NCBI GenBank assembly: GCA_938743325.2
Contig: OW568879.1
Coordinates: forward strand, 186,001-250,000
Source: Pycnococcus provasolii
Lineage: Eukaryota > Chlorophyta > Pseudoscourfieldiophyceae > Pseudoscourfieldiales > Pycnococcaceae
Direction: 5' to 3'
DNA length: 64,000 nucleotides
This document shows positions 20,749 through 29,623 of the stretch, piece after piece (within the stretch, counting starts at the first letter, position 1; the number at the start of each line of letters is the position of its first letter). The position numbers and the translations under genes were made by a program. A model generated the notes under the pieces. The model was not told the origin of the DNA and ran no database searches. It saw only the letters and a program-made list of their open reading frames with translations.

Positions 20749-22269
20749 ATGAGCCCTTCCGCCGAACTTGGAGGTGCTCCGGAGAATGTCGCCTCATCGG
20801 GGGCCGCCGCCTCCGACGGTGACCACATGTCCGGGGCAACCACAGGCGTTCCTCCAGGTGCGTCCCTGCTTGTTCTCGACGAATTCGTCCTGGAATCGGG
20901 ACAAAAGCTCGCGCCGTGTCCTGTCGCATACACGACGTACGGTACGCTCAACAGCGCAGGAACGAACGTCGTCGTCGTCGAACACTCGCTCACGTCAAAC
21001 TCTAACGTGCACGAGTGGTGGAGTCCCATGCTTGGCGACGGACCCGAATTCGCAATTGACACGTCGCAAAGCTTCGTCTTCTGTGCCAACTACCTCGGAT
21101 CGCCGTACGGAACGGCGTCGCCGCTCACGCACAAGGAAAACTCAAACGCCAAGGGTGAGCCGTTCCCAATATGCACCATCAGAGATAACGTGAGACTGCA
21201 GCACACCGTGCTCGAACGACTGGGAATGAAAAACGTCAAGCTGTGCATAGGTGGCTCGATGGGCGCCATGGTCGCCATCGAGTGGGCGTGCACGTACCCC
21301 GAACTTGTCACCGGAGACGTCGTGCTCATCGCAGGGTGCGGAAGGCACACCGCGTGGGCCATCGCACTCAGCGAGGCGCAGAGGTTTGCCATACGAGGGG
21401 ACGCCGTGACAGGACTTGCGGCGGCACGCATGATGGCGATGCTCGCATACCGCGCTCCGTCGTCCATCGACGACAAGTTCTCGCGGAGAGCTGCGGCACT
21501 GCTGCGGTCAGACGCATCCACGCCCGTCGAGGGGATCCCGTCGCCGGCGAAAGATTTTTCACAGACATCTCAGGACGTTGACGAAGATTCCACACCCATC
21601 AACCTGTCCACGCTCATGGACGGCACCTTCTCCACGGAACGAAGTCTTCGGCGCATACGAACGTCGTCGTGGCAGAACCTGCACGACTCAACCGAACGAA
21701 ATGGTCTGCCACCCATGTGCTCCGCCGCGTACGACGTCGAGTCGTACCTGCACCACCAAGGCTTGAAATTTGTTCGACGATTCGATCCTGAATGCTACGT
21801 GTCGCTCACGCTGTCCATGGACACGCACGACATTGGACGCGCGCGGGACGATGCATCGTCCCCGCAGCGCGAGCCGGCGGCGGCAGCTCCCGCGCCGTCG
21901 ACGCCGAGAAATGGCGACGACGAGGCTTACGACGGCGATGCGGGCGATCGGGCGTACTACGCGCGCCTTTCGAGCATGTCGCAGCGCACGCTCGTCGTCG
22001 GCATCTCCAGCGACGTCCTGTACCCGCTGAGCTTGCAGGAAGAGCTTGCTCTTCACATACCAAAGTCAAGCATGTACACGATCGAAAGCCACCACGGCCA
22101 CGACGCATTTTTGATTGAGATTGACGCGCTGAATGCTGAGGTGATCAGCTTCCTACGGGGCACGGAGGTGTCAGATAAGGATTCGCGACGCGCTCTGCTC
22201 GCGCGACGAGAGGCGTCGCTCGCCGCGGAGGTGGAACGCCTGCGCGAGGAGATGTCGCGTTTGCAGTGA
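20749..22269 (+). CDS. Homoserine O-acetyltransferase (alpha/beta hydrolase)
   Basis: Transfers acetyl from acetyl-CoA to homoserine, the committed step of the O-acetylhomoserine route to methionine. The product is 506 residues with the MET2/MetX fold: DEFVLESGQKL at the domain start, NVVVVEHSLTSNSNVHEWW, NYLGSPYGT and PFPICTIRDNV (substrate pocket). The nucleophile elbow is CIGGSMGAM with Ser170. The catalytic Asp lies in GISSDVLYPL and the His in ESHHGHDAFLIE. An acidic/Pro-rich insert of about 50 residues before the Asp strand recalls fungal MET2. A coiled C-terminal tail of ~35 residues (LLARREASLAAEVERLREEM) is extra. ATG 20749 is preferred because conserved sequence begins shortly after it. 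The gene sits head-to-head with the sulfhydrylase. Confidence 0.92.
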   Translation: MSPSAELGGAPENVASSGAAASDGDHMSGATTGVPPGASLLVLDEFVLESGQKLAPCPVAYTTYGTLNSAGTNVVVVEHSLTSNSNVHEWWSPMLGDGPEFAIDTSQSFVFCANYLGSPYGTASPLTHKENSNAKGEPFPICTIRDNVRLQHTVLERLGMKNVKLCIGGSMGAMVAIEWACTYPELVTGDVVLIAGCGRHTAWAIALSEAQRFAIRGDAVTGLAAARMMAMLAYRAPSSIDDKFSRRAAALLRSDASTPVEGIPSPAKDFSQTSQDVDEDSTPINLSTLMDGTFSTERSLRRIRTSSWQNLHDSTERNGLPPMCSAAYDVESYLHHQGLKFVRRFDPECYVSLTLSMDTHDIGRARDDASSPQREPAAAAPAPSTPRNGDDEAYDGDAGDRAYYARLSSMSQRTLVVGISSDVLYPLSLQEELALHIPKSSMYTIESHHGHDAFLIEIDALNAEVISFLRGTEVSDKDSRRALLARREASLAAEVERLREEMSRLQ

Positions 22270-22389
22270 ACTTGAATGTTTTTCAAATGAATATGTGTAG
22301 TTATCAAGTTTGCTTTCTTTACCAACAAAAACAGCAGCAAGCAGCAGCAACAAACAACAACAACAACAACCCAATGAAAGACGCCTGCC

Positions 22390-24741
22390 TCAAGCAAAGT
22401 GCTGCGTTCTGAGAGATTGCCTTCTCAGGAACCCGAACGGAGATTCGGATTCGATCGATTGCCTCTCCTCGCCAGCATCCGAATCCGCGTCTCCGATGTC
22501 GTGACGGATCTCCGATACGTCGACGGATCTCCGATACGATTGCGACGGCATTTTGAGTTTGGTGAGTTCCCTGGAAGTGAATCGTCCAGCCGTGCGCCTG
22601 CCACTCGTCGCCTGTGCTGATGCACTGCTACGGTTGGCAGGTACACCGTCGCCGAACAGCGCCATCTCGAGGTTCCCGTATTCCGTCCCAACTACCGCCT
22701 CATCACGCGACGACGTGCCTCCAGGAAGAAGGTCGTGCCAACCATACGACGACGATGCCAGGAGGCTAACCGTGCCGCTGATGGCGAGCAAACGCAGGTT
22801 GAACTCCGACTGAAGCTTAGCGAGAGGTAGATTGTTCGGATCGAAAATGAAGGGATCCTCGAGCTCGCGAGCCACTTCATTAAGCGTCCAGTATGCCCAC
22901 ACGGCTACCAAGGTCAAAAATGGTGCAAGCACGACATCAGCGCAGAACGTGGCAACCATAATTGGCGTCAAGCAAGCATGGATCACGAGAAGGCCGGTGA
23001 TCAGCTGCGAATGAGGGAAAGGGAATGGCGTATCAGAGAGCTTTCGAGCCATCATGTAAGCCTCGGTAGCACGCTCGAGCGACTGATACGAACGCGTGAG
23101 AATGGGAGCGGGGGCACGCACTAGGCCACCGGATTCGACGCGTTCCGCAATCAAGTTATGGATGAGCGTCATCACGACGTGACTGCGTTCTATGCGTACC
23201 GTCTTCAAAAGCATCCGCTCGCGGCTCGAAAGGCCTGCGATGACAGGTAAAGGGAATGCCGCGTTGTACCTAGTCACAGCCTCGATGTTGCACGGTAATT
23301 TGAACATTCCACGCCACCATCCGCGAACGCGACTTTTGACGTGCTCAGGTCTCTCGTGCAGGTGCACGGAGTGCTTGCTGCCGCCAATATTACTCTGTGC
23401 TTGAACATGCTTTTCCTCCTGCGGCTTCTGCTGTAATGATGTTTTCTTTGTCTGACGATGATGAATCCTGTTGCGAGGGGGGTTGTAAGAAGTAGAAGCT
23501 GACGATGATGATGCTCCACCACCAACATCAGCTGCAGTGGTGGTTGTACTGTGGTTCGGCAGCATTGGTAACCCGGCCATCTCGTCGTCGCCTACTTCTG
23601 CCTCTGTCGTCGTCGTCGTTGTTGTTGTCCGCTTCACGATGTCGCCGTCGCTACTAGCGGTCATCCGACGAGAAGAAGAAGAAGGAGTGAGAACACCATC
23701 AGATAATGCCGGCTCAGATGGCGACGATGGAAGAACACCTGTCGAGCCACGCAGGGCCACGGTTGAGAATACCACAGCGCGATCGCCACGGTCTTCTTCG
23801 TCAACATTGTTGTTGCTGTTGCCCACATCATGCTCCCTTTCTGTCTCCTCCTCCGGTTTTGGTTTTGTTGGCAAACCAAGCTCAGGGTCGTCACGGCGTT
23901 GCTGGGCGACGGCATGTGCTACCAATGCCGCCTCCATACCATCTTCGTAGATGTTGTTATCATTATTGTAGTCACCACCACCGCCGCCGCCGCTGGCATC
24001 ATCATCATCTTCATCTTCCACGATTCCCTCAAGTCCGTCGTCCACGTTCTCGTCCGCGTCGGTAGGGTACGACGTCGCCCTTGGTGTTGGTGGATGTAAA
24101 ATGTCGGCACGCATCTGCGCGAGAAAGAAATCGTCATTCGCCGTTCCAGTTTTCACCGAAGCGTGCTTGTGTTTTCCGTCTCTCGGTCTGCGCAGGTAAA
24201 ACGGCACAAGGTTGCTCATCGCCCGATCGGCGCGCACGTTCTGCAATGCGAGCGCGTGTGCGAGAGACAGCAGATGCACGAGACTCTGACGAAACCATGC
24301 CACCTCTCTCGATGCTGCGGCTTCTTCTACATCGTTGCTGTCGTCGTCGTTGTTGTGGTCATTGTTGTTCTCCGCCTTCTCCTCCCCGCGATGATGATAC
24401 CGACGATACCCTGCAGACTGAACATTGTCCCAGGAGAGAAGCTGCATTGCACACGCTGCCAACGACGAAGACATCACCTGAATTTGTGTACGTCCTTCCC
24501 AGTATCGCGTAATGGCAAAGTTTGTTCGAAACACGACGGCGAATCCGACGATGAAAGCGAAGAGCGTGTACGGGTACGGATGACGCCAGCCAGGAAAGTA
24601 GTCGTTTTTGTCCAGCTGAATCCAGATTGTACCCAGCATAGATATAATCGCGAACGGAAGCGTGCGCGTCATCGCCGAGCCGTACAGACGGCAGAGCAGT
24701 GGGAGACCCCACCAGTCCTTGTTATAGACGATCATCGGCAA
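22390..24741 (-). CDS. Bestrophin-like anion channel with a large acidic insert
   Basis: A 783-residue member of the bestrophin/UPF0187 family, which forms pentameric chloride/bicarbonate channels. The N-terminus has the family start (YNKDWWGLPLLCRLYGSAM) and the first helices, then LFAFIVGFAVVFRTNFAITRYWEGR, the RYW region after the pore helix. After residue ~105 the protein is interrupted by about 370 residues of low complexity: Asn/Asp, Glu, Gly, Thr and Ser runs with two acidic blocks. Conserved sequence resumes at the CNIEAVTRYNAAFPLPVIAGLSSRE region, continues with helices (LITGLLVIHACLTPIMVATFCADVV, FLTLVAVWAYWTLNEVARELEDPF), and reaches the conserved E-x-x-x-P-F and N-x-L segment. A Ser/Arg-rich tail ends it. 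Plant homologues sit in thylakoid membranes; location here is unknown. The start at ATG 24741 is immediately before family homology. Confidence 0.85.
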   Translation of the reverse strand: MPMIVYNKDWWGLPLLCRLYGSAMTRTLPFAIISMLGTIWIQLDKNDYFPGWRHPYPYTLFAFIVGFAVVFRTNFAITRYWEGRTQIQVMSSSLAACAMQLLSWDNVQSAGYRRYHHRGEEKAENNNDHNNDDDSNDVEEAAASREVAWFRQSLVHLLSLAHALALQNVRADRAMSNLVPFYLRRPRDGKHKHASVKTGTANDDFFLAQMRADILHPPTPRATSYPTDADENVDDGLEGIVEDEDDDDASGGGGGGDYNNDNNIYEDGMEAALVAHAVAQQRRDDPELGLPTKPKPEEETEREHDVGNSNNNVDEEDRGDRAVVFSTVALRGSTGVLPSSPSEPALSDGVLTPSSSSRRMTASSDGDIVKRTTTTTTTTEAEVGDDEMAGLPMLPNHSTTTTAADVGGGASSSSASTSYNPPRNRIHHRQTKKTSLQQKPQEEKHVQAQSNIGGSKHSVHLHERPEHVKSRVRGWWRGMFKLPCNIEAVTRYNAAFPLPVIAGLSSRERMLLKTVRIERSHVVMTLIHNLIAERVESGGLVRAPAPILTRSYQSLERATEAYMMARKLSDTPFPFPHSQLITGLLVIHACLTPIMVATFCADVVLAPFLTLVAVWAYWTLNEVARELEDPFIFDPNNLPLAKLQSEFNLRLLAISGTVSLLASSSYGWHDLLPGGTSSRDEAVVGTEYGNLEMALFGDGVPANRSSASAQATSGRRTAGRFTSRELTKLKMPSQSYRRSVDVSEIRHDIGDADSDAGEERQSIESESPFGFLRRQSLRTQHFA

Positions 24742-24999
24742 TCAATGGCGGCACGCGCGAAAGCGGCAATGGCGGCACGCGCGAAAGCAGGCCAAAAAAA
24801 TACAAAAAAAAAAGATACAGCAGGACTTATAAATTCGTCCAGAATAGAACCCTTTCGCCATATGCCAGGACCGATTCGGGGTTTCATTCTCCGTACCCAA
24901 GTCACACGAATCGTCCAATCCTAAGACGTGCGCGCACGCTTGGAGGCCGGCGGGCTTGCGCCGATCACCGCGCGGAAAATCTCCGTGCCCAGACTTGGC

Positions 25000-25304
25000 T
25001 TAGCTAGCTTGCTCCAGGTACGTCCAACCCTCCGTCTCTGTGACCGCTTCGCCGTTGGCGGTGACATAGCGCATCGCGGCAGCCTTGAGGTTAGCGGCGC
25101 CGTGCTGCTCAGCCAGCACCATTTTATATGCAACGCTCTCAATCGAGAGCGAGGTGATTAACGCACGCTCGGACGCCTGGAGCAGAGAGGGCAGGCACCT
25201 CAAAGCGATCCGACGCAGCCATCAAATGCTGGTGCACCTCGGGCGTCGCCTCATCGCCATTCGGCATCTCGCCCGTGTACAAGTGGCGCAGCAGCATAAT
25301 GGCA
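25000..25304 (-). pseudogene. BTB/BACK (MATH-BTB, BPM/SPOP-like) fragment
   Basis: The last part of a BTB protein, without MATH domain or most of the BTB fold. Reading begins after a TTTTTTTAG acceptor-like junction with LLRHLYTGEMPNGDEATPEV, the BTB helix before the BACK domain, and HLMAASDRFE. The match then moves to another frame near base 25,205 and continues as ASERALITSLSIESVAYKMV, LAEQHGAANLKAAAMRYV and the EGWTYLEQAS terminus typical of BPM proteins. The frame change and missing N-terminal two thirds indicate a decayed copy, although an unseen upstream exon cannot be excluded. Functional relatives are CUL3 adaptors. Rest of the 24,742-25,514 gap: a 20-bp direct repeat (ATGGCGGCACGCGCGAAAGC) at 24,750-24,790, otherwise nothing. 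Confidence 0.7.
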
Positions 25305-25514
25305 CTAAAAAAACCATCCTCATCAGTGGGGAACTTGCCTTGGGGAGGAGGGGACCCGTCCTAGCACGCGAATCCCTACGATAGAGACGCGTGCATTGTT
25401 TTGTTTGGGGGGTGCCGTGCTTTGACCTGCTTTGACCGCGGGTTCATTTCTCTCCTTGTCAGCCTCCGATTTTACGCACTCCGCCTGCTTCAACGTTGAA
25501 GTACCTTTAAGAGT

Positions 25515-28500
25515 ATGTCGTCGTCGCTGCCGTACTCGTTCCGGTCCATGCGAACAGCTGCTCAAGAAGAAGAAGGAGCTCACTCTCACTCTTCAGCTCA
25601 CTCTCACCGTCCAAGTGTGTTTGTGCATCGATGTTGCTTGGACCCTTGGGAGTACAAGGAGCTTCTTGAGCTTGAGGTTTCAAGGAACTCGCATGCAAGG
25701 GCGTCTTCCTCTGTGGGAGGACGGCCTCTTCGTCCTCAGTCGTCGGCGGCGGCCTTAAGAGGTGGTGCGGGTGGTGCGGCCTCAGTTAAGGCGTCGTCTC
25801 AGCAGGCACAACACCTTTTAAACAGCTTCGAAAAGAAGAAAAAAGCGTCGTCGTCGTCGTCGTCGTCGTCGTTTGGAACATCCGCGCGCCGATTTCAGCA
25901 ACTTGCGCCAAACGGCCGCAACTCTGCAATGATGCAAAACCATATTGCCAACATCACGCAACAGATTCTGCGCAAACAAAACCTTGAAGTCAACAAAAGG
26001 TTCGGTGCGCCGGACGAATACAAACAATGGCAAAACCTCTACAAAGAGTACGTCAAGGAAGAACAGCTCAAAAGTAAACTGCAACACAAAGTCAACGCGA
26101 GAGGGTCGCGCAACGCACACGCACCACCCGCCGCCATTCTAAAGAAACAGACGGACGATTCCCACGCATCGCAGCCGAAAGGAAACAAGCGTGTCACCAT
26201 TGACGTGAACGCGGAACCCTCAGACCACCAACTACACAGCAGCCACATCATTCACAAGTTGCAAGCAGAAACGACTCGGCCACCTCTCTCACCCAGCACG
26301 CCAAACACGAAACGGGTTCTTACCAGCAAGTCGACCAGACGACTCGCACGTAGGTGGGAAGAGCACAGCAAGCAGATCGAAGATGCGGACCATGACGACG
26401 ACGAGACGTTCATTGGCATGCACCACCGCGCGAAAGAGGAGGCGGAACTCGTCGAAGACGCAAGCATCGAGGCGGCACGCGCTGTATGGCGCGCGCATGC
26501 AGAACGCGCGGAGATGGGGCAAGACGAGCACGACGACGACGAGTACGATGACGACGACGACGAACTCGAAGGTGACAACTACAACTACAGCATTCCACCG
26601 CCGCCACCACAACTACAGCGTCGTGAACTGCCACCCAAGGGACCTGCTCGTGGTACGAGTGCGCCGCCGACACGCCGTCCGGCGGAAACGACGACGAGCC
26701 CATCGCCATCGGCAACCATGATGAGTCGAAGGCCAGAGTCCGCTGCCACCGCCGACAAACGAGAGCTTGCCTTCCTCGCTCGCACAGAACTGCAGCGAGA
26801 GACTCTCGAACGCCAAGGACGTGAGTGGGCGGCACGCCACGGCAGAGGTGGTTCGGGAGAGGAGCTCAACCTCAGCGGACGTGTTGTTTCGTGGAGCAGG
26901 CAAGGGCCCGCACTCGTCGTGGCACTGCAGCATATGCCCACTTGCCACACGCTGCGTCTCTCCAACAATCTCCTGGACGGCGATGCGGTGAATATCGTGC
27001 TGAGATCTCTGGCGTCAGGCGACGAGAACCGCGATGACGACCTGCGCTCGCCGTCGCAGGTGCGCCATCTCGACCTCAGCGAGAATTCCCTCGCGCAGGA
27101 GGCGAGCACGAATCTTGCCGAACTTCTCGAAAGTTCGAGCCTCGAGTCGCTGAACCTTGCGGGCAACTCGCGACTTGGGGATGCAGGAATTGTCGGTCTC
27201 TGCGAAAGGCTCAGCTTCCTCACAGCTCCCGACGATGGAGAAGTATCAACCAAAGCGATGCCCTGGCTTACGCCGTGCCGTGACGCTCAGCGAAGTATGG
27301 CGAGGAAAAACAATCCCAGCGAGGCGTACAGCGTGCCACGCATTCATACGCCAGCCGCCGCCTCACCACCCTCCGCCGAACACAAAAGCTCGAGAACGGT
27401 TCTTTTTAGCGACGGAACGGCCACTCTCACCCCAATCGTGCGCTCTATTTCACCAAAGCCGAGGCAATTTGCCGCACCCACCGCGGCGCTTACGTACCTG
27501 AACTTGTCGCGATGCAACTTGCGTGACCGTGCATTTGCACAGGTTGGCAACGCACTTCTTCAGAATGCGAGCCTCGCGCACCTCGTGCTCGACGGCAACC
27601 CGCTCAGCAAAACGCTTGGCGGATCTGCTCATGTGCGTGCCCTCGACGGGCTCGCCTCGGGCTTGCGCAACCATCCCACCCTTCTGCGACTTGGCCTGGC
27701 AAAATGTGCGATCGGCGATGGCGGAGCTGCGACGCTCGCGGAGGCACTTTGCGACAATGATCGACTTGAGCACCTAGACATCAGCGGGAATGGAATTGGA
27801 CCCGCTGGATGCTTTTCCCTTACAGCTTGCTTGCTTGGCGAAGGGAACGACAGCGGGCATGCCATGCACACCACTAAGGAGGCTGAAATGACGAGTCCGT
27901 CGCCTGGGACCCCGACGACGGCGTGTGGAGGATCACCTTCAACATCACACGCGACGACGCGCTGTCAGCTCGTCGCGCTAGACCTTTCGGACAATCCCAT
28001 TGAGCCTGTTGGTGCATCGGAACTTCTCAGCCAACTGCAGGATGCCGTGTCAGATCCCGAGCTTCGCCTCCGGGAGATTCGCCTTCACCGATGCACTCTA
28101 ATTCCCACATCATCCACGTATCCTGCGCCAGACGTGAACGATGTGCCCACGATGAGCCTGACGCGTGATTTGGGCGCGTGGTCAGCATTGCACTTTGACT
28201 CGAAGCGCGGCGGTGCCGCTCACGTACTGGCGGCAAACACGCACATTTTGCATGCTCGGGCACTGGTACGCGTGCGCATGACGCCGAGCGACCCTCTTGC
28301 GAGGCACGTTTTGCGCACGCTGCTTGCGCGCGTGGACGACCCCGAGCTTGGCGGAGGCGAGCTGAAGATGACGTGGGCCGACGCTTCGACAATGCCGAAG
28401 AAGAAGGCTCGCGGAGCGCGTGGAAGCATCTCCCCGATGGCTAATAAGCCATCTTCCCGACCACCATCTGCCATTTCTTCGAGACCGTCGACGTCTCAGT

Positions 28501-29471
28501 CGTCGCGACCGTCGTCCTCGAAGAAGTCAAAGGCGTCGTCGGCCAAGGCGGCGCCCGTGACTGAGCAAGACGTCACAGGGGAGGTTCGCACCTTGCTGAA
28601 CTCACGAGACCAGCCACCGACTGCGCGGCAGCTTATTGTTAGCTATACCCCCGCAGCCGGCGCGTATACCGCAGCCTTGGGAGGTGTGCGGATGGCCAGC
28701 GACCACAGACCGTGGAATTGTCTGCTAGAGAATCTTGCATGCCGTGCTGCTACGGACGAGTGGCGTCTCCTGCTGATTCGAGCAGCATCGTGCGATCCAT
28801 ACGGCCGCCCGAGTGTACCGCCTCTCCCGGAAGATCGAACAGTCAACGTTGTTGAATCATGGATCGGGCAAATCGCGGAGACCTTTGACGAAAAGAATGG
28901 ACGTGAAATGCAGACGGTGCGAAGACTGCTAGAGGACGCGATGGTGATTCCGACGCATGAGGAGGAGGAGGAGGAGGAGGAAGAAGAGGAGGAAGAGGAG
29001 GAAGAGGAGGAAGAGGAGGAAAGGCCTGTTGAGCATAGCAGCCTCGAGTCGCGTGCGCTGAATGCGCTTTTCGCTGCGTCGGAGGGGACGATGATAAGCA
29101 AACCTCCCAAGCCGCCGGCGCAGATGTGGGGCGAAGCTGGCCTGGCAGCCAGTCGCGTGACTGCAGCGTTCACGGCACAGAATGTTCAGGACGTGTTTGA
29201 GACGTCCGACAGCATGAAGTCGAAGGAAGATCTTCTAAATCATCGCGTACACGCTTTGCCGCCGCCGTCGTCATTCAATTCTCGGCACGTTGACATCGAG
29301 CTCGCCGTGAGAAACAGGATTTTGCAAGCAGCTTTGAAAAATGGCGTCAACGAGGCTGATCAATGTCGCCTTACAGAACGACTGGCGAAACATTTGCCAC
29401 TGATTTCCGACGAATCGGCGCTTTTAGCATACGCGGCTCGCACTGCGAACGATACGAACGCGTGCTTTTAA
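25515..29471 (+). CDS. Large leucine-rich repeat protein, function unknown
   Basis: 1,318 residues, one exon. The first ~470 residues are low-complexity and charged (poly-Ser near residue 115, acidic DDDD runs near residues 290 and 340, poly-Pro near 360) with a possible coiled-coil segment around NKRFGAPDEYKQWQNLYKEY. From about residue 475 to 870 there are RNI-type leucine-rich repeats: TLRLSNNLLDGDAV, RHLDLSENSLAQ, SLNLAGNSRLGDAG, YLNLSRCNLRDRA, HLVLDGNPLS, RLGLAKCAIGDGGA, HLDISGNGIGPAG, ALDLSDNPIEPVG. Downstream come a Ser/Lys-rich linker, a compact segment with a conserved look (DHRPWNCLLENLACRAATDEW), a run of ~25 Glu near residue 1,155, and a helical C-terminus. Such RNI-repeat architectures occur in flagellar (DRC5/TCTE1-like) and Ran-GAP-like proteins, but I cannot assign it to either. 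Scaffold role inferred. Confidence 0.75.
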   Translation: MSSSLPYSFRSMRTAAQEEEGAHSHSSAHSHRPSVFVHRCCLDPWEYKELLELEVSRNSHARASSSVGGRPLRPQSSAAALRGGAGGAASVKASSQQAQHLLNSFEKKKKASSSSSSSSFGTSARRFQQLAPNGRNSAMMQNHIANITQQILRKQNLEVNKRFGAPDEYKQWQNLYKEYVKEEQLKSKLQHKVNARGSRNAHAPPAAILKKQTDDSHASQPKGNKRVTIDVNAEPSDHQLHSSHIIHKLQAETTRPPLSPSTPNTKRVLTSKSTRRLARRWEEHSKQIEDADHDDDETFIGMHHRAKEEAELVEDASIEAARAVWRAHAERAEMGQDEHDDDEYDDDDDELEGDNYNYSIPPPPPQLQRRELPPKGPARGTSAPPTRRPAETTTSPSPSATMMSRRPESAATADKRELAFLARTELQRETLERQGREWAARHGRGGSGEELNLSGRVVSWSRQGPALVVALQHMPTCHTLRLSNNLLDGDAVNIVLRSLASGDENRDDDLRSPSQVRHLDLSENSLAQEASTNLAELLESSSLESLNLAGNSRLGDAGIVGLCERLSFLTAPDDGEVSTKAMPWLTPCRDAQRSMARKNNPSEAYSVPRIHTPAAASPPSAEHKSSRTVLFSDGTATLTPIVRSISPKPRQFAAPTAALTYLNLSRCNLRDRAFAQVGNALLQNASLAHLVLDGNPLSKTLGGSAHVRALDGLASGLRNHPTLLRLGLAKCAIGDGGAATLAEALCDNDRLEHLDISGNGIGPAGCFSLTACLLGEGNDSGHAMHTTKEAEMTSPSPGTPTTACGGSPSTSHATTRCQLVALDLSDNPIEPVGASELLSQLQDAVSDPELRLREIRLHRCTLIPTSSTYPAPDVNDVPTMSLTRDLGAWSALHFDSKRGGAAHVLAANTHILHARALVRVRMTPSDPLARHVLRTLLARVDDPELGGGELKMTWADASTMPKKKARGARGSISPMANKPSSRPPSAISSRPSTSQSSRPSSSKKSKASSAKAAPVTEQDVTGEVRTLLNSRDQPPTARQLIVSYTPAAGAYTAALGGVRMASDHRPWNCLLENLACRAATDEWRLLLIRAASCDPYGRPSVPPLPEDRTVNVVESWIGQIAETFDEKNGREMQTVRRLLEDAMVIPTHEEEEEEEEEEEEEEEEEEEEERPVEHSSLESRALNALFAASEGTMISKPPKPPAQMWGEAGLAASRVTAAFTAQNVQDVFETSDSMKSKEDLLNHRVHALPPPSSFNSRHVDIELAVRNRILQAALKNGVNEADQCRLTERLAKHLPLISDESALLAYAARTANDTNACF

Positions 29472-29623
29472 CAATACAGTCTAGTAACGAATAGTAAGTT
29501 AAGAATCCTTTGGAATACCCCTGTTACTGTATCACTCATATGAAGAGACTTCGAGAAGTCAACCCCACTTCCTCTTGAATTTTCTCTGGTTTTGGGAAAA
29601 TAAAGCGCACCTCCTCCATAAAC

